From the NCBI RefSeq assembly GCF_030717995.2, contig NZ_CP157743.1, positions 744,001-808,000 on the forward strand: 64,000 nucleotides of DNA, written 5' to 3'. The translations under genes were made by a program, and so were the position numbers. Numbering within the stretch: position 1 is the stretch's first letter; each line of letters opens with the position of its first letter. Source of the stretch: Methylomarinum sp. Ch1-1. Its GTDB lineage: Bacteria > Pseudomonadota > Gammaproteobacteria > Methylococcales > Methylomonadaceae. Below are positions 8,801 to 17,835 of this stretch, one piece after another. The notes under the pieces are model-generated. The model saw only the letters and a program-made list of their open reading frames with translations. It made no database searches and was not told the DNA's origin.

Positions 8801-9127
8801 TCAGATGTTGCTATCGATGAAATCGGTTAATTGTGACTTGGTTAAAGCGCCAACCTTAGTTGCTTCCACTTCGCCATCTTTGAAAATCATTAAGGTGGGA
8901 ATGCCTCGCACACCATAGTGTTGAGGGGCTTCGGGATTTTCGTCGATATTCAGCTTTGCCACTGTCAATTTACCTTCGTATTCAGCAGCAACTTCATCCA
9001 GCACTGGTGCAATCATTTTGCATGGGCCGCACCATTCAGCCCAGTAGTCGACCAGAACAGGGCCACTGGCCTTAATCACTGTTTCGTTAAAATCCGCATC
9101 TGATACATGAAGGACTAAGTCACTCAC
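8801..9127 (-). CDS. trxA: thioredoxin 1
   Basis: Cytoplasmic dithiol oxidoreductase of 108 residues with the active site WCGPC (C33, C36) and the conserved cis-proline in GIPTL. The start is called at GTG 9127: GGAG lies 6 bases upstream and the length then matches E. coli Trx. A TTG at 9139 would add four residues that overlap that ribosome-binding site. It is divergent from rhlB and upstream of rho, a layout conserved in gammaproteobacteria. It could also reduce the peroxiredoxin encoded earlier. Confidence 0.96.
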   Translation of the reverse strand: MSDLVLHVSDADFNETVIKASGPVLVDYWAEWCGPCKMIAPVLDEVAAEYEGKLTVAKLNIDENPEAPQHYGVRGIPTLMIFKDGEVEATKVGALTKSQLTDFIDSNI

Positions 9128-9227
9128 GCTATTCTCCAATATTTTTCAAATTTAAAACTATAGGTGGGCCGAGGATAATTTGTCAATCAATTTCAGTGAA
9201 ATTAATTTTTACGTTATGCTATTAAGG

Positions 9228-10508
9228 ATGAAAAAATCACATTTGACCGAAACACGCTTCAGCAACCTGGAACTTTCGGATTCCATCATAAAAGGCTTGA
9301 AAGATGCTGGCTTTATCAACTGTACGCCGATACAGGAAAAGTCTTTGCCGTTGTCGCTCAGGGGCAAGGACATCGCCGGTCAGGCGCAAACCGGAACCGG
9401 TAAAACCGCGACCTTCCTGCTGGCGGCCTTTCAACATTTAATCAATGATGATAGCGAGAAGATAAAAAATCCCCGGGCTTTGATTGTGGCGCCGACTCGA
9501 GAGCTGGCCATCCAGATTCATAAGGACGCCGTTCAGTTAAGTTCTTACCTAAATCTTAGGTTCGCACTAATATATGGGGGCACCGATTACAAAAAACAAC
9601 TGGATAAGATCAAGTCCAATGTCGATATTATTATCGGCACGCCGGGCCGCATTATCGATTTTTACAAGCAAAACGCCTTCACGTTGAACAACATCCAGGT
9701 CATGGTGCTGGACGAAGCGGACCGGATGTTCGATCTCGGTTTCATCAAGGATATCCGCTATCTGCTGCGCCGCATGCCGCCGCCCGAGAAACGCCTGAAT
9801 ATGCTGTTTTCGGCGACCATGTCATACAAGGTCACCGAATTGGCCTATGAGCACATGAACAACCCGGTCGTGGTCAAGATCGAGACCGAGGAAGTGACCT
9901 CGAAATCGATCAAGCAAATCGCCTACTGCCCTGCCAATGAACAAAAAATCCCGTTGTTGTTGGGTCTGCTCAAACAGCATCAACCCCAACGCAGCATCGT
10001 TTTCGTCAATACCAAACGCAGCGCCGAGCAATTAAACAATTATCTGCAGGCCAACGGTTACAAAACCGCCCTGTTAAGTGGCGATGTCCCTCAAGACATG
10101 CGTCAGCGCCTGCTCAATGATTTTCAGGAAAGCAAGCTGACGTTGATGATAGCGACCGATGTCGCCGCTCGCGGCCTGCATATTCCGGATGTCTCGCATG
10201 TATTCAATTATGATCTGCCCCAGGACGTCGAAGATTACGTGCATCGAATCGGCAGAACGGCGCGTTTCGGAGCCAGCGGTGAGGCGATCAGCTTTATCTG
10301 CGAGGAATACGCTTATTCGATGCCGGATATCGAAGCCTATATCGGTGAAAAAATTCCGGTGCAGAGCATCTCGGAAGAATTGCTGGCCAAAGATATCAAG
10401 CAGCCGACAAGCAGGCCGCCGCGAAAACCCTCTCAAGACAAGCGTACCGGCAAACCGCGGCGCAAGCCTAGCCGTCCACCGGCATCAGCTCCCGAAAGTC
10501 CTCAATAG
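9228..10508 (+). CDS. rhlB: ATP-dependent RNA helicase RhlB
   Basis: DEAD-box helicase; in E. coli it is the helicase of the RNA degradosome. From ATG 9228 the product is 426 residues. It shows the Q motif (GFINCTPIQ), motif I (AQTGTGKT), Ib (TPGR), motif II (VLDEADRMFDLGF), motif III (SAT), motif V (ATDVAARGLHIP) and motif VI (HRIGRTAR). The tail is basic and Pro/Arg-rich. The first residues, MKKSHLTETRFSNLEL, align with E. coli RhlB; the longer frame to 9180 and ATG 9216 are alternatives. The 3' end overlaps the convergent HAD gene by 41 bp. Confidence 0.94.
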   Translation: MKKSHLTETRFSNLELSDSIIKGLKDAGFINCTPIQEKSLPLSLRGKDIAGQAQTGTGKTATFLLAAFQHLINDDSEKIKNPRALIVAPTRELAIQIHKDAVQLSSYLNLRFALIYGGTDYKKQLDKIKSNVDIIIGTPGRIIDFYKQNAFTLNNIQVMVLDEADRMFDLGFIKDIRYLLRRMPPPEKRLNMLFSATMSYKVTELAYEHMNNPVVVKIETEEVTSKSIKQIAYCPANEQKIPLLLGLLKQHQPQRSIVFVNTKRSAEQLNNYLQANGYKTALLSGDVPQDMRQRLLNDFQESKLTLMIATDVAARGLHIPDVSHVFNYDLPQDVEDYVHRIGRTARFGASGEAISFICEEYAYSMPDIEAYIGEKIPVQSISEELLAKDIKQPTSRPPRKPSQDKRTGKPRRKPSRPPASAPESPQ

Positions 10509-11127
10509 CAGGAAACTCGGTGATGTTGCGTTTGCCGGCCCGGCTGTCCGGTTTGCTGACCGAAATCAGCTGGGCAATGCCGAATTCTCTGGCTGCGGTC
10601 AACACCGCCTGGCTGTCATCCACCAGCAAGCTGCGGTGTTTGGCGAAGACATGATGCTGTTGCAGGCGTTGCCAGAAGCCCTGCTGCTCCTTGGCGAAGC
10701 CGAAATCATGGGAACAGATAATGGCGTCGAAAAACACATTCAGGCTGGTTTTTTCCATTTTCAGCCCCAGGCTGTTTCGATGCGCATTGGTGACCAGCAG
10801 TAATTGGCGCGACGACTTTTGCACCGCCTCCAGGAATTCGGTCACATGCGGCAATACATCGATCAGCCCGGAAATTTCCTGTTTAAGTCCGGCTATATCC
10901 AGATCCAAGGCGTTACTCCAGTAGTCCATGCAATACCACTCGAGTTTTCCTTCCATCGCCTTAAAGCGCGGCGCCAGTTGCCGTTTGGCTTCGGCCAGAG
11001 TCAGACCGTTATTTTCCGCATAGCGCAACGGCACAAATTCATTCCAGAAATGATTATCGAAATTCAAATCCAGTAACGTGCCGTCCATATCCAGCAAAAC
11101 GGTGTCAATTTGTTTCCAATTTAGCAT
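10468..11127 (-). CDS. yrfG: HAD-family GMP/IMP nucleotidase (YrfG-like)
   Basis: A 219-residue haloacid dehalogenase-type phosphatase. Motif I is LLDMDGTLLDL (nucleophile D13, acid/base D15), motif II is LLLVTNAHR, the motif III lysine is probably in FGFAKEQQGFW, and motif IV is LLVDDSQ. The NFDNHFWNEFVPLRYAE cap-domain start is characteristic of the YrfG group, which dephosphorylates purine mononucleotides in E. coli; the substrate here is inferred. It converges with rhlB, overlapping by 41 bp. A truncated MITE end lies just upstream of its start. Confidence 0.88.
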   Translation of the reverse strand: MLNWKQIDTVLLDMDGTLLDLNFDNHFWNEFVPLRYAENNGLTLAEAKRQLAPRFKAMEGKLEWYCMDYWSNALDLDIAGLKQEISGLIDVLPHVTEFLEAVQKSSRQLLLVTNAHRNSLGLKMEKTSLNVFFDAIICSHDFGFAKEQQGFWQRLQQHHVFAKHRSLLVDDSQAVLTAAREFGIAQLISVSKPDSRAGKRNITEFPAIEDFRELMPVDG

Positions 11128-11143
11128 AAGAGTGAGTTATATT

Positions 11144-11221
11144 GTAATTATTCAGCGTAGTTTTATCAGAGGGAGTAGGTTATTGATTTATCGGGCTGTC
11201 TGCAACAGGACGTTGCAGTCA
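11144..11221. mobile_element. solo left end of the TATTCAG MITE
   Basis: GTAATTATTCAGCGTA and the following 60 bases (AGGGAGTAGGTTATTGATTT, CGGGCTGTCTGCAACAGGACG) match the left arm of the MITE at 54172 almost base for base. No matching right end is found before nudE, so this copy seems truncated. The rest of the yrfG-nudE gap (to 11438) holds nothing I recognise. Confidence 0.7.
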
Positions 11222-11438
11222 ACTGTCAATCGAGCCACCGATTCCTCTTCCGACGTTTGGAGAAGTTATTTCATACTCGTTCCTTAAGAAACGAGCCGAC
11301 ATTCCCAAGGAATGTGCGCCGATGCACAACTCAAATCGTTGACGACAAGTCATTGCTTCGGCGACCACCGAGAAATCCACGGATGGGCCTTGTTAAGCGT
11401 TTCCCTAAGTCGCTTGAACCGAGCCCTAGCCACGAAAA

Positions 11439-11993
11439 ATGATTCAGAAACCGAAAATACTTGCCAAGTCGACTGTTGCCAGAAGCCGTTTGTTTCATAT
11501 TGAAGCATTGGAGCTTGAATTCAGCAACGGTGAACAACGAAATTACGAACGCTTGATTCGCGGCGCCGGCTGCGGGGCGGTGCTGGTGGTGCCGTTATTG
11601 GATAACGAAACAGTGCTGCTGGTCAGGGAATATGGCGCCGGTCTCGACCGTTATGAACTGGGGCTGCCGAAAGGCAAGCTCGATCCCGGCGAAGACTATA
11701 TGGCGGCAGCCAATCGCGAACTGAAGGAAGAGATCGGCTATGGCGCCAAAAAATTGCAGCATATCATGGAATTGTCGTTGGCCCCCTCTTACATGGAGCA
11801 CAGCATCGATGTCGTGATCGCGATGGATTTATACCAGGAAAAACTACCGGGCGATGAACCGGAAGAATTGCAAGTGGTGCCCTGGAAAATCGACGATATT
11901 CCCGGGCTGTTGGCCAGTGGTGAATGCAGCGAAGCGCGTTCCATAGCCGCCTTGTATTTGACGCTGGATTATCTGAACAGGCGCCGAGAATGA
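11439..11993 (+). CDS. nudE: ADP-compounds hydrolase NudE (Nudix)
   Basis: A 184-residue Nudix hydrolase. The Nudix box is complete: GKLDPGEDYMAAANRELKEE followed by IGYG, fitting GX5EX7REUXEEXGU. Upstream GLDRYELGLPKGK and the LSLAPSYMEHSIDV segment fit the NudE group, which cleaves ADP-ribose, NADH and Ap3A-type substrates to AMP. The stop TGA overlaps the ATG of the next gene (ATGA), so the two are translationally coupled. Confidence 0.9.
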   Translation: MIQKPKILAKSTVARSRLFHIEALELEFSNGEQRNYERLIRGAGCGAVLVVPLLDNETVLLVREYGAGLDRYELGLPKGKLDPGEDYMAAANRELKEEIGYGAKKLQHIMELSLAPSYMEHSIDVVIAMDLYQEKLPGDEPEELQVVPWKIDDIPGLLASGECSEARSIAALYLTLDYLNRRRE

Positions 11994-12964
11994 AATCACC
12001 GCTCGAGTCCGGATTGGGCTGGATCAACAAGTGCTTCGATAGCACAAATTTCGACCAGATCAATCAGCAGAATTATGTTCGTTTGTGGACCCGTTTTCAA
12101 AATATTGAAAAAAAGGGACCGGCAGCCTCCGCTATCGAGGAGCAATTGGACAAATTGAAGAGCCACCCGGATTGGAATACTGTCAAAACGGTCGAATTGT
12201 TAATGATACCGTTGCTGAGCGAATGCGATCTCGATATCGAGCTGCGTTATCAACTGCATAAGGCGGCTACACTATTCAATGACCAGGAATACGCATTCTT
12301 CAACCAGGAATTCAAAAAAATCGCAGAAGAGGATGCTGAATCTGTTCGCGAAAAAAAACGCGCCTTGTTGAGCAAACTGACCGCCAGCCTGCACAGGTTC
12401 TATGAAGGGCGGCAGCATAGAAGCATGTATGCCAATAAGGCGCGCTTGAAGATCGGCTTTTTCTTCAGCGCGGCGATCCTGCTCAGCGTATTCCTGCTTG
12501 CGATCGGCATACTGTATCCGGATGGCATATATCAGTATGTTGCCGATAGCCCATGGCTCAAGACATTGACCGCCGAAAGTCCCGATTCCACGCCTATCCA
12601 TCTGCATTTCGCCATCACCGCATTGATGGCCGGCTATATGGGAGCCTGTTTCAGCATGTTGATTTCGCTTAAAGCCAGGGTGGAAACGGTCACGTTGCAG
12701 GAGCTGGGCAATTTACACAGTCTGCATTTCATTCTGACTCGAATCATCACCGGCATCGGCGCAGCGCTGATCTGTTATTATTTCTTCAGAGCCGAACTGC
12801 TGAGCGGATCGTTGTTTCCGGATTTCGGTCAAAAGCAGGAGATTAATCTGAACTCGAAAAGCTTTTTTTCCCTGATAATCTGGTGTTTCATCGCCGGCTT
12901 CTCGGAAAAACTGGTGCCCAGCATCCTGTCGACTACCGAGGCGCAGCTGGATAAGAAAAGATAG
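11990..12964 (+). CDS. membrane protein of unknown function
   Basis: Start ATG 11990 overlaps the nudE stop as ATGA; the open frame runs upstream to 11924, but only within nudE. The 324-residue product has a soluble, charged N-terminal half of about 155 residues. Four likely transmembrane helices follow: KIGFFFSAAILLSVFLLAIG, FAITALMAGYMGACFSMLIS, IITGIGAALICYYFF and FFSLIIWCFIAGFSEKLVPS. The final GFSEKLVPSIL motif looks conserved-like. I cannot assign a family. Operon placement with nudE is the only clue to role. Confidence 0.8.
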   Translation: MKSPLESGLGWINKCFDSTNFDQINQQNYVRLWTRFQNIEKKGPAASAIEEQLDKLKSHPDWNTVKTVELLMIPLLSECDLDIELRYQLHKAATLFNDQEYAFFNQEFKKIAEEDAESVREKKRALLSKLTASLHRFYEGRQHRSMYANKARLKIGFFFSAAILLSVFLLAIGILYPDGIYQYVADSPWLKTLTAESPDSTPIHLHFAITALMAGYMGACFSMLISLKARVETVTLQELGNLHSLHFILTRIITGIGAALICYYFFRAELLSGSLFPDFGQKQEINLNSKSFFSLIIWCFIAGFSEKLVPSILSTTEAQLDKKR

Positions 12965-13303
12965 TTATTGTCCGGCCACCGGCGCGCCTTCCTGATGTTC
13001 CGTGGTGTTGAACACATAGGAGGCGACGATGCCCCGGTTATCGAAGCGCACTACCAGATCCTCGGTGCTGCCCTCGCCGAATAGGCTGTATTGATAATGA
13101 CCGTAAGTCCAGGTCCGTTGGCCGTTTTCGATGCCGACCCGCCAGGGTGCGCCAAACATCGAGCGTATCTGCCGCTGCGTGGTTTCGCCGATGGTGATTA
13201 CCGAAACCTGACTGCTGGGAAATTCACGGCCGATCGAGGCGCAGCCGCTGACCAATGACAACACACTCAATAAGACCGTGATTCGGAAAAGACCCATCTT
13301 CAT
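12965..13303 (-). CDS. SmpA/OmlA (BamE)-like lipoprotein
   Basis: A 112-residue lipoprotein. The signal peptide ends in the lipobox LVSG-C21. The mature part has the short BamE/OmlA fold pattern: IGETTQRQIRSMFGAPW (helix pair), then TWTYGHYQYSL and EDLVVRFDNRGIVASYVF strands. True BamE is a component of the beta-barrel assembly machine; this protein has the domain, but other small lipoproteins share it, so it is probably a paralogue. It is the last gene on the strand of the Bat operon, 91 bp after batD, and may be co-transcribed. Confidence 0.75.
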   Translation of the reverse strand: MKMGLFRITVLLSVLSLVSGCASIGREFPSSQVSVITIGETTQRQIRSMFGAPWRVGIENGQRTWTYGHYQYSLFGEGSTEDLVVRFDNRGIVASYVFNTTEHQEGAPVAGQ

Positions 13304-13394
13304 TTATAGCTCTCCGGTAAAAAATGCGCCATCGTCCGATGAAATGCCGCTTGAGTCAAGCCATTTGAATACAAATAATTCGGTCGCATCCTGT

Positions 13395-15095
13395 TTAAAT
13401 ACGATAAAGCGGTTCCAGCGCCTCATCCACTGGCCGTTTAATCTGTTCGCGGGCATTGTGTTCGGCGAAGGCCTGAAACAAGGGCTTGCCTTCCCAGGCG
13501 TTTTGATCCGCCGCATAAAGACATTGATTAAGGTGCAGAATTTCATCGCGCAGACGCGCCTCGCAATGCGGCGCGATGGCGCCCAGGCTGGCGCTATGGT
13601 ATTGCATTTTACCCCATTCCATTAGAGCCTGTTTTGCGCCCTGCGCATCATTGACTTGACAGGCCGCCTTCAGCCGCTTAATCGAGTCTTTCAAGCGCTT
13701 GTGTTCGCTGTCGACGAGCGGCACGTCCTGAGATTTCGGTTTACGAAAATGCCGATGCAGCAAAAACGCCAGCGTCACCAGCCAACCGCTCCCTAAAAAT
13801 AACGCCAGCCACCTCCAGAAATGATCGCCTGCTGACGTCGGCTGCACGGTCGTTTCAGTCGGCTGCGTTGAAGGAGAGGCCGGAGCCGCAGGCGGAGTCG
13901 GTTTAGCGGCCGGCGTGCCGGCAACGGCGGTCAAGGTCACCGGCGGAATGCGCGCTATTTCCATTTGCTGGCTTTCGGTATTGAACCAAGGGACTTCGAT
14001 CGCGGGCAGTTCGAACGTGCCGGCTGAGGAAGGGATGAAGGCGATTTTCTCCTCGCGAAACGCGATCAGGCCTGTGGCGTTTTTCTGTTCCTTCAGAACC
14101 GGCTGATCGGGATAAGTCTTCAGTTGGGCGTCATCGCTAGGCGTCGCCAGTTCCGGGAGTTGGCCGACCGTCGTGCCCTTGGCCAAAATCGTCAACGTGC
14201 GGGTCAACGGTTCGCCAACCTGGAACCGTAAATTATCGTTGGACCATTTTTGCTCAAGATGAAGTTGTTCTGCCGGCAGCCAATGGTCGGCCGTATAGCT
14301 GTCCGCCGCCGGCAGCACGTCCAACGTCACGGCTCTGGAAGAGACGCGCTTGGTTCTGGTGACCTGGGAACTGAAAAAACCGTTAAAGCGCGAGCGGGAA
14401 CCGCTGACCACTTCGGCGGTCAGCGTTAGCGGCGGAATGGTCAAGCGGCCGCTCTGCTGCGGAAATATTGCATATTTACGTTCGGTCACCGCGTAACTGA
14501 CGCCATTGATACGGGTATTGTAATTGCTATCCTCGGTGAGTTTTTCCACAACGGCGTCGTCCAGCTCCGGTTCGCTCAGGCTGGCCTGGGTAATCTGCAC
14601 CCGGCGATAAAAACGCAATGTATAGATAATCTGCGACTGCACATAGGCTTGCTCCGGTGTTGTCTCGACTTCCAGGAATAGTTCATCATCGCGGTTGTTG
14701 AGCGCGGGCGCCTGCATCACCGTGATGGTCAACGGTTCGGTGGCGTCATCGCCAAATGCAATCGAGGGTATCAGCAATCGGCCGGTGCGTTTGGCCATCA
14801 CGTCCAGCGTCCACTGAATGGTTTTGCTGAAGCGGCCGTTGACCCAGGAGGATTGCGAGCTTTGCCGTTGATTGAGGATATCGAAGTCTTGCCGCAGCGT
14901 GCTGAAATCGGGATCGTCGTCGGGCGATTCGCGGGCGGTGAAGGTCAACTGAAACGAGTCACTGATGCTGACCGGGTTTCTGTCCACGGCGACCTCGATG
15001 TTAGCCGCCTGTGTTAAGGGGGTGAATAACAAGGTTAACAAAACGATGGCCGAGCCGTATTTAAGCCAGGCCGCGAGAGTTTGAATGGTTACCAT
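13395..15095 (-). CDS. batD: BatD-type protein (oxygen-tolerance domain)
   Basis: A 566-residue envelope protein with a signal peptide cleaved near LTQA-ANIEV. Repeated beta-rich modules of the BatD family follow (IEVAVDRNPVSISDSFQLTF, then TQASLSEPELDD), then a Pro/Ala/Thr linker (about 405-430), one transmembrane helix (WRWLALFLGSGWLVTLAFLL) and a cytoplasmic tail of about 110 residues. BatD accompanies MoxR and the VWA proteins BatA/BatB in aerotolerance or stress operons; the molecular role is not settled. The 5' end overlaps the BatB/C gene by 7 bp. Confidence 0.87.
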   Translation of the reverse strand: MVTIQTLAAWLKYGSAIVLLTLLFTPLTQAANIEVAVDRNPVSISDSFQLTFTARESPDDDPDFSTLRQDFDILNQRQSSQSSWVNGRFSKTIQWTLDVMAKRTGRLLIPSIAFGDDATEPLTITVMQAPALNNRDDELFLEVETTPEQAYVQSQIIYTLRFYRRVQITQASLSEPELDDAVVEKLTEDSNYNTRINGVSYAVTERKYAIFPQQSGRLTIPPLTLTAEVVSGSRSRFNGFFSSQVTRTKRVSSRAVTLDVLPAADSYTADHWLPAEQLHLEQKWSNDNLRFQVGEPLTRTLTILAKGTTVGQLPELATPSDDAQLKTYPDQPVLKEQKNATGLIAFREEKIAFIPSSAGTFELPAIEVPWFNTESQQMEIARIPPVTLTAVAGTPAAKPTPPAAPASPSTQPTETTVQPTSAGDHFWRWLALFLGSGWLVTLAFLLHRHFRKPKSQDVPLVDSEHKRLKDSIKRLKAACQVNDAQGAKQALMEWGKMQYHSASLGAIAPHCEARLRDEILHLNQCLYAADQNAWEGKPLFQAFAEHNAREQIKRPVDEALEPLYRI

Positions 15096-16852
15096 GTCTG
15101 ATCCGTCGATGCTGGTTTGCGGCCGCGCCGGCCGTATTGATATCTGAATTTACGTTTTAGCAGACCCGAAGGATCGTCGGGAATGCGCTTCAGCCATTGT
15201 TCGCTGGCCTGCTCGCTTTCCTCCGTTTCCGTTTGTTGGGCAGCCTGCTCCTGTTGTTCGGCAGCCTGTTCCGCTTGCCGTGGGCTTTCATTTTCACGTT
15301 GTTGCCCATCGTCCTGAGGCGTTTGTTCGGAGGCCTCGGGCTGCTGATTGTCGTTTTGCTGCTCGGCATCGGTCTGCTGTCGTTCGCTATCTTGCCGCTC
15401 CCCGGATTGTTGCGAGGGTTCGCCATCCTGGTTTTGCTGCTGCTGTTGATCGGACGGCCGGCTATTATCGTCTTGTTGCTGATTTTGTTGTTGCTGTTTT
15501 TCCAGCTCCTTTTCGACCAAGTCCTTATTGTATTGGGCGTCTTCATGACCGGGATCGATCTGCAACGCTTGTCGATAAGCTTCCAGCGCCTGCTGGTATT
15601 GTCCGGTCTTCGCTAAGGCATTGCCCCGGTTGTAATGGCCGTCGGCGGTATCGATATTTTGCAGCGTTTCCGCCGCCTGCTGATATTGTCCGGCCTTGTA
15701 CTGGGCGGCGGCCTTCCATGGCAATGATTCGAATTGTTCCGCCGCCTGTTGGTATTGTTGTTGCTCGAACGCCTGTTGCGCCTGTTGATTCGGGTTCGTC
15801 CACAGATCTCGCCATTCCAGCGCAAAACTGTCCTGTGGAAACGGCAGCAACACGAAAAAAGTCATCGTCAGCAGGCCTTTTCTGAAACTTAACGCCGCCA
15901 ACGGCAAGACCAGCAGCAATAACCAGGGGCCTTTTTCGGCCCACTGATCCAGATACAGCGGATTGTGTTCTTGCTTGTCTGTTTTGGGTTGGTCCATCGC
16001 GGACAGCAAGGCCTCGATATCGCTGTCATCGGCACTGATGCTGCGATAAACACCGTCGCCGGCCGCGGCCAGCGCCGACAATTGTTCGGCATTGAGTTTT
16101 GGCACGACGATATTGCCGTCGACGTCTTTTAAGAAACCGCCTTCGGCCGCCTTGACCGGTGCGCCTTCCGCAGTGCCGACGCCCAATACCGATAAACGGT
16201 AAGCGCCCAATAATTCAGAAGCCTCGTCAATGACATCGGCGGTGATCGCGTCGCCGATCAATAGAATCTGCCCCTGTTGCAGACCGGCCTGGCGCAGCAG
16301 ATCGATCGCCAGTTTAAGCGCGGATTCGGCATTGCTGCCCTGGCTGGGCATGATGCTGGTATGCAACGCATTCAATTGACTGGCGATGGTTTCGTTATCC
16401 TCGGTGAGCGGGGTGACAGTGAAGGCGTCGCCGGCATAGACCAGTAATGCGGTCTGGCCGTCCTTGCGCCGGTTCAGGATGTCGGCGATTTTATAACGCG
16501 CGCGTATCAGCCGGCTCGGTTTGATGTCGCTGGCGTTCATCGAACGCGACAGATCCAGCGCGATCACTAGCGCCGCGTCATTACGAAAAACCGGCGCGGG
16601 CAGCCGCTCCCAGGTCGGGCCGGCCAACGCGACAATGCCCAGCAGCGCGGCCAAGGAGGCCGCCGTCAACGGCCAGCGGCTTTGTTCTACGGCCCGGTCT
16701 TGCAAAATATACGGCAGCAAGGCGGCATCGCAGACCTCGGACCAATTGCCTCGGCCCAGCCGCTTTTTCAGCGACAGCATGATCAGCACTAACGCCGGCA
16801 ATAGGGCTAGCAGCCAATAAGGCCTGATAAAATGAAATTCCGCCAAGTTCAT
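15089..16852 (-). CDS. batB: BatB-BatC fusion: VWA plus TPR membrane protein
   Basis: About 587 residues from ATG 16852, which overlaps the batA stop as ATGA; a GTG two codons upstream is less likely because GAGG lies 5 bases before the ATG. Order of parts: two N-terminal membrane helices, a von Willebrand A domain with MIDAS motif DLSRSMN and conserved Thr/Asp (VTPLTED), a third helix pair near 305-340, TPR repeats (YNRGNALAKTGQYQQALEAY), then a Q/E/S-rich low-complexity tail of about 120 residues. In Bacteroides these are separate BatB and BatC proteins. It probably works with MoxR, BatA and BatD in a membrane-associated complex. Confidence 0.88.
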   Translation of the reverse strand: MNLAEFHFIRPYWLLALLPALVLIMLSLKKRLGRGNWSEVCDAALLPYILQDRAVEQSRWPLTAASLAALLGIVALAGPTWERLPAPVFRNDAALVIALDLSRSMNASDIKPSRLIRARYKIADILNRRKDGQTALLVYAGDAFTVTPLTEDNETIASQLNALHTSIMPSQGSNAESALKLAIDLLRQAGLQQGQILLIGDAITADVIDEASELLGAYRLSVLGVGTAEGAPVKAAEGGFLKDVDGNIVVPKLNAEQLSALAAAGDGVYRSISADDSDIEALLSAMDQPKTDKQEHNPLYLDQWAEKGPWLLLLVLPLAALSFRKGLLTMTFFVLLPFPQDSFALEWRDLWTNPNQQAQQAFEQQQYQQAAEQFESLPWKAAAQYKAGQYQQAAETLQNIDTADGHYNRGNALAKTGQYQQALEAYRQALQIDPGHEDAQYNKDLVEKELEKQQQQNQQQDDNSRPSDQQQQQNQDGEPSQQSGERQDSERQQTDAEQQNDNQQPEASEQTPQDDGQQRENESPRQAEQAAEQQEQAAQQTETEESEQASEQWLKRIPDDPSGLLKRKFRYQYGRRGRKPASTDQTW

Positions 16853-17835
16853 GTCCACCTCGTACGGTTGATGGCGATCGCCGCCGCTAATAGCAGCGCC
16901 AACGCCAAAGGCCAGTGATACAGTTCGGTTCGGGGGCGAAAATATTGCTTGTCTTTTTCCACCGGCTCCAATTCATCGAGTAATTGATAAATTTTGTTCA
17001 GTTCCTGCGTGTTTCTGGCGCGAAAATAACGACCGCCGGTTTTTTTCGCGATCGCGCTCAGGGTGCGTTCATCGAGATCGCGCGAAGGATTGATCTTGCG
17101 CGAGCCGAAAAAACTGCGCACGATCATTTCATCGGCGCCGATGCCGATGGTGTAGATTTTCAGTTGATTTTCCGCCGCCAGTTCCGCCGCTTGCAACGGC
17201 GAGACCTCGCCGGCGGTGTTGGCGCCGTCGGTCAGCAAAATCAGCACTCGGCTGTCCGCCTGTTGATTTTTCAGGCGTTTAACCGCCAGGCCGATGGCGT
17301 CGCCGATGGACGTTGCCGGCTCGTCATCGGTAATGCCGATGAAGGCTTCATTCAATAAGGTCACGACAGTCTGGCGGTCGAAGGTCAGCGGGGTCTGCAA
17401 ATAGGCGGTCGTGCCGAACAAGATCAGGCCGATACGGTCGCCGACCCGGCGCGCGATGAAGTCGCCGGCTACCTGCTTGGTGGCGGTCAGCCGGTCGACC
17501 CGCTGTTTGCCGACGATGAAATCGCGCTCTTCCATGCTGCCGGAGACATCGACCGCCAGCATCAGGTCGCGGCCGCTGACCGCCTGCTCTATCGGTTCGC
17601 CCAGCCATTGCGGACGGCAACCGGCCAGCACCAGCAGGATCCAGGCCAGCGCGGCCAACAGCAAAGGCCATTGCTGAGGCTGCGAAACCGCTGTGGTCTC
17701 GGCGCCGGCCAGATCGTCGAGAAAAGGCACTTTCAACGCCGCCTGCTCCACCGGCGTTTGCGCCGGCAGCAGCCACCGAAACAGCAGAGGCAGGGGCAGC
17801 AATAACATCAGCCATGGCCATTCGAAATGGATCAT
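16849..17835 (-). CDS. batA: BatA-type VWA membrane protein
   Basis: A 328-residue protein from ATG 17835, which overlaps the preceding stop as ATGA. N-terminal helices (PWLMLLLPLPLLFRWLL and PLLLAALAWILLVLAG) frame a VWA domain with MIDAS residues in AVDVSGSMEERDF, TPLTFD and ILLTDGAN. A last helix near the C-terminus (WPLALALLLAAAIAI) anchors it. VWA domains of this type are thought to be chaperoned or regulated by MoxR AAA+ ATPases. The open frame extends upstream to 17865, but that part lacks membrane-protein character. Confidence 0.88.
   Translation of the reverse strand: MIHFEWPWLMLLLPLPLLFRWLLPAQTPVEQAALKVPFLDDLAGAETTAVSQPQQWPLLLAALAWILLVLAGCRPQWLGEPIEQAVSGRDLMLAVDVSGSMEERDFIVGKQRVDRLTATKQVAGDFIARRVGDRIGLILFGTTAYLQTPLTFDRQTVVTLLNEAFIGITDDEPATSIGDAIGLAVKRLKNQQADSRVLILLTDGANTAGEVSPLQAAELAAENQLKIYTIGIGADEMIVRSFFGSRKINPSRDLDERTLSAIAKKTGGRYFRARNTQELNKIYQLLDELEPVEKDKQYFRPRTELYHWPLALALLLAAAIAINRTRWT

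Noticed and set aside
15197-15616. Long open frame opposite the BatB/C tail
   Set aside because: It is the reverse reading of the Gln-rich low-complexity tail and gives a Leu-only pattern; the sense gene is well supported.
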